NCBI RefSeq assembly: GCF_026745355.1
Contig: NC_079209.1
Span: 39,003,505-39,067,504 of the forward strand
Direction of reading: 5' to 3'
DNA from: Beta vulgaris subsp. vulgaris
Taxonomy: Eukaryota; Streptophyta; Magnoliopsida; Caryophyllales; Amaranthaceae
DNA length: 64,000 nucleotides
Both the position numbers and the translations under genes were made by a program. This document shows, in pieces, positions 1 through 9,976 of the stretch (position 1 is its first letter; every line of letters starts with the position of its first letter). The notes under the pieces are model-generated. The model was not told the origin of the DNA and ran no database searches. It worked only from the letters and a program-made list of their open reading frames with translations.

Positions 1-1305
1 ACCTCCCAGAAAACTGTTCTAGGTATATCCCCCTCAGCCGAACTGGCTAGCTTGGATAGGGCATCAGCCTGATGGTTTTCAGATCTTGGCACTTGATCTA
101 GGACGAATCGTTTCAAAGACTTGATCTCCTCTTTTATCAAGTTAATATACTTACTCATGGACGCCTCCTTGCATTCGAAGTCTCCATTCACTTGGCTGAC
201 TACCAGCAGAGAATCAGTTTTAGCTTCACTTTCCAGGCTCCAGCCGCTTTGCACATCCTAATGCCGGCTAAGAGAGCTTCATACTCTGCTTCGTTGTTTG
301 AAGCCTGGAATTGGAACTTCATTGCATACTCAAACTTGTCCCCTTCTAGCGACTGGAAATGATCCCGGCTCCACATCCATTAACAGTGGATGATCCGTCC
401 ACCATTATAGTCTAATGCCTCTTTCCCTCTACTGGGTCCTTGACGTTTTCCACTGTTGGCCGAGTGAGCTCTACAATAAAGTCTGCTAGAGCTTGCCCCT
501 TAATTGCTTTTCGGGGCTTCAATGTCAGATCAAACATATTGAGCTCAACAGCCCATTTCAACATTCGGCCGGATGCGTCCATCTTATGCAATACTTGGCT
601 TAATGGCTGGTCTGTATAAACAAGAATACTGTGAGCAAGAAAATAAGGCCTCAACTTCCGGCTGGCCATTAACAGCGCCAGGTCGAACTTCTCAATGGAC
701 GAATACCTGCCTTCTGCATCCTTTAGCACATGGCTAACAAAATAAACGGGTATTTGTATGGAATCTCTCTCAGTGAGGAGAACAGCACTTACCGCGAATG
801 GGGACACAGCCAGGTAAACATACAGTTTTTCTCCCTCGGCCGGGCTGATTAGCCTAGGTAATTTCCGAAGACGGTCTTTAACTTGCTGTAGTGCTTTCTC
901 AGCTTCCTTCGTCCATTCAAACTTTGTATTCTTTTTTATAGTCGCAAAGAAGTGATGACACTTATCTACTGATTTTGAAAGAAACCGTCCAAGTGCAGCC
1001 AGACATCCCGTCAAACGCTGAACCTCCTTGACCTTGGACGGCGAGGTCATATCTAGAATTGCTTGAATCTTGTCAGGGTTGGCGTCAATCCCTTGTTGAT
1101 CGACCAAAAACCCTAGAAACTTCCCGGCCACTACGCTGAATACGCATTTCTACGGGTTGAGCTTTAACTTGTACTTCCTCAAAGTGATGAAGGTTTCTCT
1201 TAAATCTTCTAAGTGATCCTTTTCTTCTCGGCTTTTGACGATCATATCGTAAATATAAGCCTCCATAACTTTGCCAAGCTGTGGCTGAAAAACAGTGTTG
1301 ATGAG
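1..1305 (-). pseudogene. G1 Tat-type Gypsy pol, distal part (RT C-terminus, RNase H, second RNase H)
   Basis: This is the downstream half of the G1 pol gene; its upstream half continues at 10,632 beyond the inserted element G2. Reading leftward, 1,305-1,140 gives the end of the reverse transcriptase. Its catalytic box at 1,243-1,257 reads YIYDM where YVDDM is usual, so one catalytic aspartate is lost. Positions 1,131-412 hold the RT-linked RNase H (AGKFLGFLV, then KFEWTKEAEKALQQVK, then LRPYFLAHSILVYTDQPLSQ). Positions 411-1 contain pieces of a second, plant-type RNase H (VDGSS, NNEAEYEAL-like) in several frames. Two RNase H domains in tandem are a hallmark of the Tat lineage of Ty3/Gypsy. 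The frame is broken several times, so this is a non-functional copy or a stretch with sequence error. The integrase would lie left of the window. Confidence 0.85.
1301..1305. repeat. Left target-site duplication of G2 (ATGAG)
   Basis: ATGAG lies directly before the TG of the left G2 LTR and occurs again directly after the CA of the right LTR at 10,632-10,636. A 5-bp duplication is what Ty3/Gypsy integrase produces. It fixes both element borders and shows that the two LTRs belong to one insertion into the G1 reverse transcriptase gene. Confidence 0.95.
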
Positions 1306-1946
1306 TGTTTATGCCAAATTCTGATCAGGCAGAACTTGGCTGAGGATCTACAGCTAATGGAGATGCAGCTACAAACAACAAAAGATACTAGCTACGGAAT
1401 TAAAAGAGAATGCAAAGAAAGGCAAAGACACCAAGAAATGGTGACGCGGAAAACCCAGGAAAGGGTAAAAACCGCGGGTGGAATTGAGTCCACCAATCCA
1501 CTATTTGAGAAGATTACAACTTATAGCTAGCAGCTAGCAGCTTAGAGCTTGTCTAAATACACTTGAGATATTGTAAATGTAGAAGAGAGAAAGAATGTAA
1601 GTAAGGCAATGTAAAGACTTGTTTTACAGAGAGTTACTCCCTTCTATTTATACTAATACAATTGTATAACGTTACTCCTTATTTGAACGTTGCATAACTA
1701 ACTTCCCTACGAAGTGCCACAACTCCTAGAATCAGGGAGATCTCTTCTTCTGCTGGCTAACCACTTCCTCCTATTTCTTGGCTAACGTCACTTATTTTGA
1801 CTTGGTCTTGATCAGTATCCAATGCTCTTTCAACTGAATTTATTCACTCCCTTCGTCTCTGCTTGCTGTAGCTGCTACCTGATAATCCTAGCTGGGACAG
1901 ATGCATAACCTGCAGGTTCAGCTTAGGAAATTTTTAGGACATAACA
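1306..1946 (-). repeat. G2 3' LTR
   Basis: The 641-bp block matches 9,977-10,631 along its whole length. On the minus strand it starts TGTTATGTCC and ends GGCATAAACA. A TATA box (TATAAATAG on the minus strand, 1,644-1,652) is conserved in both copies. Compared with the right LTR it lacks 14 single bases and has two substitutions. A short purine run (AGGGGCA on the minus strand, around 1,948-1,955) next to it may be the polypurine tract. Confidence 0.95.
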
Positions 1947-2268
1947 ATTGCCCCTAACTTGTGATGCCAACCTAGGCGTAGCTGAGTTAAAATCGCAAGT
2001 TACCAATCAAAAACAAACTGTTAGCAAAAGGACTTAGATTTAAACAAACTTGTATTTTAAAATTTTATCTCTTAATCTGAGGAATTAAAACGTGTGAAGA
2101 TAAAACTTTTACTCTAGAAGATAAATTCCTTTAATCCGCTGAAAAGATAATTTTCTTGGGAAGGAAAAAATTCATCAGATAATGATTACTTATCAACAGC
2201 TAAAAGATAATTTTTTCACGCATCAATAAATTTTTATCCGTTAGCCCAAACTACCGTTGAGCTACCAG
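1947..2268. other. G2 spacer between 3' LTR and the antisense gene
   Basis: This stretch is AT-rich and non-coding on both strands. It would contain the G2 polypurine tract at its left edge and, for the plus-strand antisense gene, the upstream promoter region. No repeats or ORFs were recognised in it. Confidence 0.5.
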
Positions 2269-2277
2269 TATTTAAAG
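2269..2277 (+). promoter_or_regulatory. Possible TATA box of the G2 antisense gene
   Basis: TATTTAAAG lies about 120 bp before the first ATG of the plus-strand gene (2,395). It is followed by a pyrimidine-rich leader (2,281-2,394), as is usual for a plant 5' untranslated region. No transcript evidence is available from sequence alone. Confidence 0.4.
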
Positions 2278-2394
2278 GACTCCTCCTCTTTTCCTGAACT
2301 TCACTTTATTTCTAGCGACTTCATCTCTTCTCAGGTAAAGCTTCTTTCTCTTTCTTTCTTCCTCAAGAATCTGTAGATTTTTTCTTCTTTTCTA

Positions 2395-4145
2395 ATGGGT
2401 AGAGCCATAGATGACGTTGCTTCGTCTGTACTGAGAGAGATACTGAGGTACTTAAAGTTCTGGGGGGCTTCCCTGAAATGCTCAGATTATCCTCCCTACT
2501 CCCACATGCAGGCCCGAAACCTGCCCTGAAGATTACATTTGCTATTACGAGCACCCTTTTTACCTAGGATACAATTACACTTTTCCCCCTCACTAGATCT
2601 TTCATGGAAGCTTGCACCTTTCCCTGGCCAGCTGATGCCAGCTTTTTGGAAAACCTGCCTAACCTTAGAAGCCCTAACTAAGACATGGCATAATCCTTTC
2701 TCTCTAAACGAACTACTGACTGCCTATAGCGTTAGAAATCGGCAAGGGTTTCATCACTTTTAGGGTAAGGCTCCCTCCCCCATTAATAGAAGGTACAATT
2801 GCTCAGACTCTATTTGGAAGACTAGGTATTTCTTTGTAGTGAAAGATTCGCTGGGCGAAGCTGGGGGCCCTCTAGTTGGGGGTTGGTCTACTAAAGGTAC
2901 CTAACTGTTCAATTTGTGCTTTGTTTCTAAAAATGAATTAACTAGGTTCTTACCTTGTTTTCTTGCAGGTCTTGGCCCTATTATCTCCCAGATTCCTGAA
3001 CAAGCTGAGAGGTTACCGGAATTGCTTAATTTCCCTTGAGGAACGCACCTTCACGCTCCTCTGAAGTTTTACCTCTGGATTCTAAGGCTTCTTCTCGTAC
3101 CATTCAATGTCGACAGGTAATTTTAATTTTTGGTGAAGGTTTTACTTTGCTCACAATTCTTGGATATTAGGCTAACTAGGTTTTCCTCATCCATGCAGCT
3201 CCAGCAAGGTCTAGCAATTTGTCTGATGAAGATGCTATGGATAGGCTGAAGAATAGGAAGAGATCAACAGCCTCTTCTGGGCAGACTCAAGTTGAGAGGG
3301 TTCCTCGCAAGTACCTCCGCTCATCTACCATCCCAACCACCATTGACATCACGACGGATTCTCCTAGAGATGAAGTCCTCGTGAGCTTTCCTGCCGACTT
3401 TCTAGCTGAAGAAGGTCTAGAAGGTGGGATCTGGCCTGCAGCTGACAAGCTCGTATTCCCAGCTGCACAAAAGAGGTTAAAGGGACAAGACCCTGAGGTC
3501 ATCCTGAATCATGCTGTTCAGCTATCCCTGCAGGTTAGTAACGTCTTTTGACCTACTTTAGATTAAGAAAATGATTACTGCGCTTATACTTATGATTTTC
3601 ATTGCCTCGCCAGCTTTCCCAGAGCTGCATAGCTGCCAGGGACAGCTTGCGGACTGTCGCTACCCTTCAGGATAAGGTGGCTCGCCTGCAAAAGGATAAT
3701 TTGAGCCACCAAGCTAAGTTGGAGAGGGAGAAACAGTCTCGGCTGGATGCTGAGAGCAAGTTAGCTGCTGAGCAAAAATTAATGGAGAAAGAGAGGCAAG
3801 AAAAAGATGAAAAGATAGCTGAAGCGGAGAAAGAAAATGCGCCTCTGAACACAGTTGTCAGAGATGCTGAAGAAAGGGTTTTAGATGTTCAGCTGAGGCA
3901 AAAATATTGAAACTACGAAGCTGGCATACCTGATAAAATTCAAGAAGTTGGACGACAAGGGTATCAACTTTTATATCGACAGGTTCCTCAAGCTGGACTC
4001 GATGGCTGCCTTGGAGGCCCTAGCTACTGGTGGGAAGGCAGACGACTCAGAACAATCTACAGCTGGATCTCCTCCACTGCTTAACCAGCCAGAGGGAGCC
4101 GCTCCAGCTAGCAAGACGAAACTGTTGGTGATGATGCCAGCGTAG
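2395..4145 (+). pseudogene. Antisense gene of G2 with introns (putative gypsy-type transposon domain plus coiled coil)
   Basis: This gene runs against pol, in the space where Tat elements are known to carry an extra antisense ORF. Probable exons are 2,568-2,896, 2,969-3,116, 3,199-3,533 and 3,614-4,145. The introns have GT...AG ends and good acceptors (TTCTTGCAG, CATCCATGCAG, CCTCGCCAG). The first exon encodes PFSLNELLTAYSVRN and, after a frameshift, WKTRYFFVVK, resembling the family named putative gypsy-type transposon domain. The third exon is basic at its start (MDRLKNRKRS). The last encodes a long charged coiled coil (LQDKVARLQKDNLSHQAK, KERQEKDEKIAEAEKE). Phase is kept at the last junction (3,533/3,614). 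Frameshifts near 2,760, 3,035 and 3,910 break the rest. The role is unknown. Intron-exon structure is inferred from splice signals and frame continuity, not from transcripts. Confidence 0.6.
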
Positions 4146-4632
4146 CTTCTAGTTCTTAGTACTTTATCAGCTTTCTTTCTGGAACATTTAGTTTTAATTA
4201 GCTTTGATACTTTTACCATTGCCTAGGGGGCAATGGTTTTTGTAAGAACATATTTCCTTTTAGTAATTTAATCGTTTGAACTTATGCTTTGCCTTTTGAT
4301 CTTAGCTATTGATACTTTGATAAATACTTAAGTTACATGCATGCTTTTTGATCTTAGATATTAGAACAACCTATTTACCTGGGGTAAGTGTTGTTCAACT
4401 GGTTGGGCCCGTTTCCTTGGTGCTACGACCATTCAGCTAAGTTTGGGTGAACTAACCCTTAGCTGCTTGATGCTGGCGCTACGACCTTGTAGCTGAATCT
4501 CGAAATTCCAGCTACCCACCTGGGTGCTGCGACCCCTTGCGTTTACCTGGTGGACCAATGCTTTCAAAGCAGTGGCTACTTTCGAAGATTCTGGCGTCTT
4601 CGGCCCGGTGATAACCTGGTTGATGCCCCAGG
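4146..4632. other. G2 spacer between the antisense gene and integrase
   Basis: No coding sequence was recognised. The stretch has a short run of related phrases (GCTACGACC and variants at about 4,424, 4,470 and 4,518) and probably holds the 3' untranslated regions of both convergent genes, pol from the right and the antisense gene from the left. Confidence 0.45.
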
Positions 4633-5790
4633 TCAGAAATGATATAGCTTAAGGTGAGAAGCGTTCCAGCTTCTAGGTACTGCTTTTCCATCTTCAGTAG
4701 TTAAGCGATAAGCTCCCTTTCCAACTACTTGATCGATTAGATAGGGGCCTTCCCAGCTGATTCCTAATTTACCAGCATTGACTTCTTGGGTATTCTGAAA
4801 AACTTTCCTTAGAACCCAATCTCCTACCTTGAATACTTTAGCTTTGACATTCTTGTTGAAGCTACGAGCCACTATTTGTTGTTGTGCAGCCATTCGTATT
4901 AATGCACTATCTCTTAACTCTTCGATGGAATCTAGGTCGTAGCTAAGCTTCCTTGTCGTTGGCTTCAGGAGTCATCAATCCATATCTAGCTGTAGGGACA
5001 GCTACTTCCGCAGGTAGCACCGCCTCGCATCCATACACAAGTGAAAAAGGAGTTCTTCCTGTGGCGCCTCTTGGTGTTGTTCTGTTTGCCCACAGCACCT
5101 TAGGTAGCTCTTCTACCCATCTTCCCTTCTTAGCTTTTAGGCGCCTCTTAATGCCATTGATAATTACTTTATTGCTGGACTCAGCTTGTCCGTTAGCTTG
5201 CGGATATCTAGGTGTGGAAGTTATCAAGCTGATGTTCCATTCGTGACAGAATTGCCTTGTCTTGTCACTTATGAATTGTGATCCGTTATCACAAATGATT
5301 TCGCTAGGACCCGAATCTGCAGATAATGTTAGTATGCAAAAAGGATATTACTTCTTTATCTCTCACCTGCTGGAATGCCCCAGCTTCGATCCATTTGGAG
5401 AAGTAGTCCGTGAGTGCTAGCATGAAAACTTTTTGCCCTGGAGCTACAGGTAATTTCCCCACAATGTCCATGCCCCACCTCATGAAAGGCCAGGGTGTTA
5501 AGGTGGGGTGCAATATCTCAGCTGGCTGATGTGTCATGCCTGCGTGTTTCTGGCAGCTTTCGCATTTTTGCACATACTTCTTAGCATCAGCACGCATGGT
5601 TGGCCAATAATACCCGTATGCTAGGATTTTGTTTGATAAGCTTCTTCCAGCTGCATGAGACCCGCATTCACCTTCATGGAACTCCTTGAGGTGGGCTCCC
5701 ATTGGTCTTGTCTAAGCACTTTGTAATAGATCGTAGCTGGCGCAAGCTCTTTTGAATAGAGTGCCAGAAATAACATGATATCTTGTGGCT
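4633..5790 (-). pseudogene. G2 integrase
   Basis: Integrase inserts the cDNA into the host chromosome. On the minus strand, 5,702-5,304 encodes the N-terminal zinc-binding HHCC region (HLKEFHEGECGSHAAGRS, then CESCQKHAG). It continues with the first catalytic aspartate (WGMDIVGKLP) and DYFSKWIEA. The core goes on through 5,303-4,943 with [17 protein letters not shown], which holds the catalytic glutamate, and [19 protein letters not shown]-terminal part at 4,893-4,633 reads KVGDWVLRKVF, GPYLI and SWNASHLKLYHF, ending with a stop at the element's expected position. Frameshifts or stops near 5,300 and 4,940 split it. No chromodomain is seen, which agrees with the Tat lineage. Confidence 0.85.
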
Positions 5791-5791
5791 T

Positions 5792-6358
5792 TCATTCGCA
5801 GCTTCCTAGCTTCCAGCTTATCTTCTGGCAAGATGCCCCTCTCCAGAAAATCGATGATTGGCTGGGTCCAGCTGTGCTTCCTGCCTGGCTGTCATCTGAT
5901 TGCACCATGTTTACCTCTTTGCTGATAGCTGGCTCAGCTAGGTGGGCTATAGGTATTGATTTGAAATCGCATTTTCTGAGTGCTGATCCGAGGTTAGCTA
6001 GGGCGTCGGCCTTGGTATTCTGGTCCCTTGGGATCTGTTTTATGCTGAACTCTTCGAATAACTTGGCTTTGTCTTTGGCTAGCTCCAGGTAAGAGGCCAT
6101 TTTAGAATCTTTAGCTGCGTACTCTCCATTTACCTGGCTTACTATTAGCAACGAATCACTGAAGACACGCAAACTGTTAGCTTTTAAATCATGTGCTAGT
6201 ATCATACCTGCGATTAAGGCCTCATATTCAGCTTCATTGTTGGTAGCTTTAAAATCGCAGCAGATAGCGCGTACTATCATGTCCCCTTGTGGCGACTTTA
6301 GCACTATACCTAGACCAGCCCCTCTGAAGTTTGAAGATCCATCACATACAGCTGCCAT
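5792..6358 (-). pseudogene. G2 second (plant-type) RNase H domain
   Basis: The 188-residue frame begins DGSSNFRGAGLGIVLKSPQG, continues NNEAEYEALIAGMILAHDL, VFSDSLLIVSQVNGEY and ends KADALANLGSAL. These are the usual D, E, D and D neighbourhoods of the RNase HI fold. In Tat elements this domain follows the ordinary RT-linked RNase H and is thought to have been acquired secondarily. It would help remove RNA from the cDNA hybrid. It is the longest undamaged pol segment of G2. The start given is only the limit of the open frame, because the domain is part of a polyprotein. Confidence 0.85.
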
Positions 6359-7100
6359 GAGCCTGATTTACCTACTTTGTTAACGTGGCGCACTTCTTCC
6401 TCAGCGGTAGCTGCTAAGTCAGGGCTAAAGTCTGCCACAAAGTCAGCTAGGGCTTGCGATTTTATAGCTGTCCTGGGTAGATACCTAATGTCATGTGCAC
6501 TCAGGATATGGCCCATTTGGCCATTCTCCCTGAATGCTCAGGTTTTCGTAATACTGCTTTGATGGGGTAATTAGTCATAACATGAATGGGGTGAGACTCA
6601 AAATAGTGCCTCAACTTACGAGATGCCATATATAAAGCTAATACTAACTTTTCAAGTGATGTGTACCTGGTTTCAGCATCCAGCAAGGATTTGCTAACGT
6701 AATAAACTGGGAGTTGTTGATTTTCAGCTTCCCTGGCTAGTACCGCACTTACCGCTTTGCTGCTAACAGCTGAAGAGTCTCTCCTGTGGATGGCTTTGAT
6801 AGTAGGGGAGGTTGAGCCAGGTAGGCCTTCAGATCCTGCAATGCAGCTTCATGCTCATCTGTCCAGTTGAATCCTTTATTCTTTTTTAGCACGTTGTAAA
6901 ACAAGTGGCACTTGTCGGATGATCTGGATATGAATCTGTTCAGTGCAGCTACCCTTCCTGTCAGCTTCTGGACCTCTTTCAGGTTTCGCGGTGACTGAAT
7001 GTTGATTAGTGCTTGCACTTGGCTGGGATTGGCTTCTATTCCTCGCTGGGTGACTATGTAGCCCAAAAACTTGCCTGCTGGGACACCAAGGAACACTTGC
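6310..7100 (-). pseudogene. G2 RT-linked RNase H region
   Basis: Three overlapping frames make up the RT-linked RNase H. They are 7,096-6,749 (AGKFLGYIVTQRGIEANP, LTGRVAALNRFISRS, NWTDEHEAALQDLK), 6,686-6,501 (ETRYTSLEKLVLALYMASRK, HVMTNYPIKAVLRKP) and 6,516-6,310 (SQALADFVADFSPD). The order and wording match the homologous piece of G1 at 412-1,131. The frame changes between 6,750 and 6,690 and again near 6,505. Confidence 0.85.
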
Positions 7101-7849
7101 TAGGATTGAGTTCATCCCATACTTCTTTAAGACTTCAAAGGTTTCCTGCAGGTGGTCCACATGATCCTCTGCTTTCTTTGTTTTGACCAGCATGTCATCT
7201 ATATAGACTTCCATCGTGTCCCCCAGCTGCTTCTCGAACATCTTGTTGACTAGCCGCTGGTAGGTGGCACCCGCATTTTTTAGCCCAAAGGGCATTACCT
7301 TGTAAATAGATGCCTCTTTCAGTCATGAAGGCGGTCTTTTCTTGGTCTGCAGGATCCATTAGTATCTGATTGTAACCTGAGTACGCATCTAGGAATGTAG
7401 CCTTTCATGGCCAGCTGTAGCGTCCACTAATGCATCAATATGTGGCAGCGGGAATGGATCTTTGGGGACGCCTTATTGAGATCTGTAAAATCGATGCACA
7501 CCCGCCATTTGCCATTTTTCTTTCCAACAACCACCACGTTAGCTAGCCAGTCGGGATATTTGACTTCTCGGATTTTGCCAGCTTTGAGTAGCTTGTCCAC
7601 CTCCTCGTTGACTATCATATTTCTTTCTGGAGCAAACTTCCTTCTTTTCTGCTTCACGGGCTTTGAGTTGGGATCGACGTTTAGCTTATGGGTGATGATG
7701 TCAGGCTCAATGCCTACCATATCTTCATGGCTCCACGCAAAACAGCTTACATTTTTCTTTAAGAATTCAATAATCCGCTGCTTCTCCTCAGCTGGCAGGG
7801 ATGCCCCAATCTGCACGGTCTGCTCTGGCTTTGCTGGGTCCAACGCCAC
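6876..7849 (-). pseudogene. G2 reverse transcriptase
   Basis: Reverse transcriptase copies the element RNA into DNA. The frame 7,849-7,427 includes the linker after protease (FAWSHEDMVGI), the start of RT (KQKRRKFAPERNMIVNEEVD) and KNGKWRVCIDFTDLNKASPK with the first catalytic aspartate. Around 7,427-7,300 the frame changes several times. It resumes at 7,295 with MPFGLKNAGATYQRLVNKMF and the active-site box YIDDMLVK near 7,190-7,215. The catalytic residues are therefore still present although the frame is broken. The shifts are short gaps, in keeping with the gap-rich errors seen between the two LTRs. Confidence 0.88.
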
Positions 7850-7903
7850 TTCATCTACATCTTGATCTGTTGGCTTGGCTGGCGCTGGACCTTGCTGTAA
7901 TTG

Positions 7904-8755
7904 CTAGATAGATTCCTTTTTTGCTTTTAGAGATATGCTATAGCATTCCCTAGCCAGCTTGCGATCGCCCCTGATTTCTTGTACTCCCCACTTGGTAGGG
8001 AACTTAATAGTCTGGTGATAGGTGGAAGGTACAGCTCGCATTTTGTGGATCCATGGTGTCCCCATTATGATGTTGTATGCTGAGGGACAATCTACCACAT
8101 TGAACCTGGTTTGGAGGTTGACTCCTTTTGCATAAGTGGGCAATACGATTTCTCCGAGCGTTGTAGCTGGCTCGCCATTGAACCCGAACAGAACGGTTGC
8201 TTTCCTGAGGATATCAGCTTCCTGCAGCCCCATGCTTTCTAGAGCACTTTTGAAAATGATATTAGCTGAGCTGCCATTGTCTATCAAGACTCGCTTCATG
8301 AGGCAATTGCTGACGGTGAGAGACACGACGAGGCCGTCATGATTATCGGCTTCCTCATCTCCATCTTCTTCGTCGAAGCTGATGGTCATGCTTCTGAGCT
8401 TTTTCTCTTCAGCACTCCTCAGCGGGCTAGGTGCAGTTTTGGAACCTTCTCGAGCAAATCTCTTGGCTGCAGAGTATGTTAGTCCACATATTTCTGAACC
8501 TCCAGAGATAGAATTGATTACCTTATCGTGCAGGGGCTCAGGTGGCGGATGAGGCTGTTGCTGGCTGGGGCCAGCTTTATCTTCTTGCTGCCCCTTCTTC
8601 CCCATCAAGTGCTCGAGATAGCCCTTCTTGAGCAGCCATGCCACCTCCTTTTTGAGAGCATTGCATTCTTCTGTTCGATGGCCATGGTCGCCATGGTAGC
8701 TACACCACTTGGTGGTTCCTTCTCGCTGTCTGGTCTGTCGCTTTTGCGAGGCCAC
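7904..8755 (-). pseudogene. G2 gag zinc knuckle and aspartic protease
   Basis: The frame starts in the last part of gag with a zinc-binding knuckle of Tat form (WCSYHGDHGHRTEECNALKK). It then passes through a proline-rich linker to a retroviral-type aspartic protease. The catalytic box is LIDNGSSANIIF (DNGSS in place of the usual DTGSS), followed by FNGEPATTLGEIVLPTYA and YNIIMGTPWIHKMRAVPSTY. The protease cuts the polyprotein into mature units. The frame ends in a stop at 7,904, and the RT frame lies just downstream. Confidence 0.85.
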
Positions 8756-9897
8756 CTAGCTGTGGTTCCCAGCTTTTCTAGTGCGTTTACTACGCCTCCT
8801 GCATCCACGTTAAAACAGTAGGAAGCAATGGAAGGGTATATGTTGTAGATGATTTACCTGTGGCCTTGCTGGCTACGTTATTACTTTCGCGCTTCTGATA
8901 TGGCTGATGGCGCCAATCAGTCTTCTTCTGGTTCTGGGATTTCCGATCGTAGCTAGGCTCGCTCACGTACCTGGATGCCTCGTCCTCCTCGACACGTATC
9001 TCAGCCATAGCTCTGGCCCTGACCTCTTCGAATGTGCCACATGGGTACCTGGTCAATTCATAATACAATCTAGATTTATAGGTTAGTCCTCTCCTGAATG
9101 CTTCGATAGCTGTGGGAACATCCAGGTTCTTGACAGAGATCATTTCCTTGTTGAATCGATCCAGGTACTGCCTCACAGCTTCATTGGCTTTCTGGGTGAT
9201 GCGGTACAAGTCGCCGGTGTGCTTCTCTAGGACTGCTGCTTGCAAACTGCATATAAAACTTGTTAATTAAAGCAGCAAAATTTTGAATGCTACCTGGCTT
9301 AAGACTTATCAGCCATTGTAAAGCGGGCCCAGATAGGGTGGCCCCGAAGGACTTGCACATGGTGGCTTCTAGCAGATGCTCAGGAATGGACAGAGTCCAC
9401 ATCTTCTGTTTATATTGAGCCACATGGTCATAGGGATCCGCAGCTCCATCATACAGCTTGTGAGGCTGGGTCACGTTGATCTTTTTGGGAATCCTGGCTC
9501 TTGCGATTTCTTCCACGAAGGGGGATTGGGCGTAGCCATCAGGAGATTCTTCAGCCACAGGGGTAGGTGCTCCAGGCAGCTTCGTCAGCATGCGAAGTAT
9601 TTTCCTGTTCTGAGATTCTAGGAGCGCCATTTTCTTAGCTGCGGGGTCAGCTTCATCTGCTTCATCGTCGGACCTAGCTGCTCCATCTTCACCTTCACTG
9701 GCCTCGGAATCTTCGAGATCAAGCACCTTAGGAATTATGTTCCGGGTACGCTGTTTGGGCGTTTTGTTACTTTTGACAGAATCCAATTCTTTTCTGAGGC
9801 TGTCAATGGTCTGCTGGGCCTCAGATTGAGTGCGGTGAAGGTCCTCTTGAGCCTTCAGCAAAGCCGCTTTCATTGCCTCAGCAGAATCGTCAGCCAT
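8605..9897 (-). pseudogene. G2 gag
   Basis: Gag forms the virus-like particle. The start at 9,897 (MADDSAEAMKAALLKAQEDL) lies about 60 bp inside the primer-binding site and is the only reasonable start. An acidic, coiled-coil N-terminus leads into the retrotransposon gag core (HKLYDGAADPYDHVAQYKQK, LSGPALQWLISLKPGSIQNF). The frame shifts between 9,245 and 9,181 and resumes with KANEAVRQYLDRFNKEM and GLTYKSRLYYELTRYP. It then shifts again near 8,800 before the zinc knuckle. The order is normal for Tat gag. Confidence 0.85.
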
Positions 9898-9956
9898 TTC
9901 AAAGTTGGGTTGAAGTGTTTCTTTTTTTGGGATTTTGATGAGAGTTTAGCTGTAGA

Positions 9957-9976
9957 GCCCACGGTGGGCGCCAAAC
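9957..9976 (-). promoter_or_regulatory. G2 primer-binding site
   Basis: Immediately inside the 5' LTR the minus strand reads TGGCGCCCACCGTGGGCTC. This has the TGGCGCC start and length of a plant retrotransposon primer-binding site, where the 3' end of a host tRNA primes minus-strand DNA synthesis. It differs from the site of G1 (TGGCGCCGTCTGTGGGGA). The tRNA type was not determined. Confidence 0.8.

Noticed and set aside
1213..1530. Plus-strand ORF of 105 codons
   Set aside because: It spans the G1/G2 junction and the G2 LTR on the strand opposite to the real genes, with no family wording.
5775..6092. Plus-strand ORF of 105 codons opposite the second RNase H of G2
   Set aside because: It is the shadow of a recognised pol domain.
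7440..7865. Plus-strand ORF of 141 codons opposite G2 RT
   Set aside because: It is a shadow frame; the minus strand has clear RT motifs.
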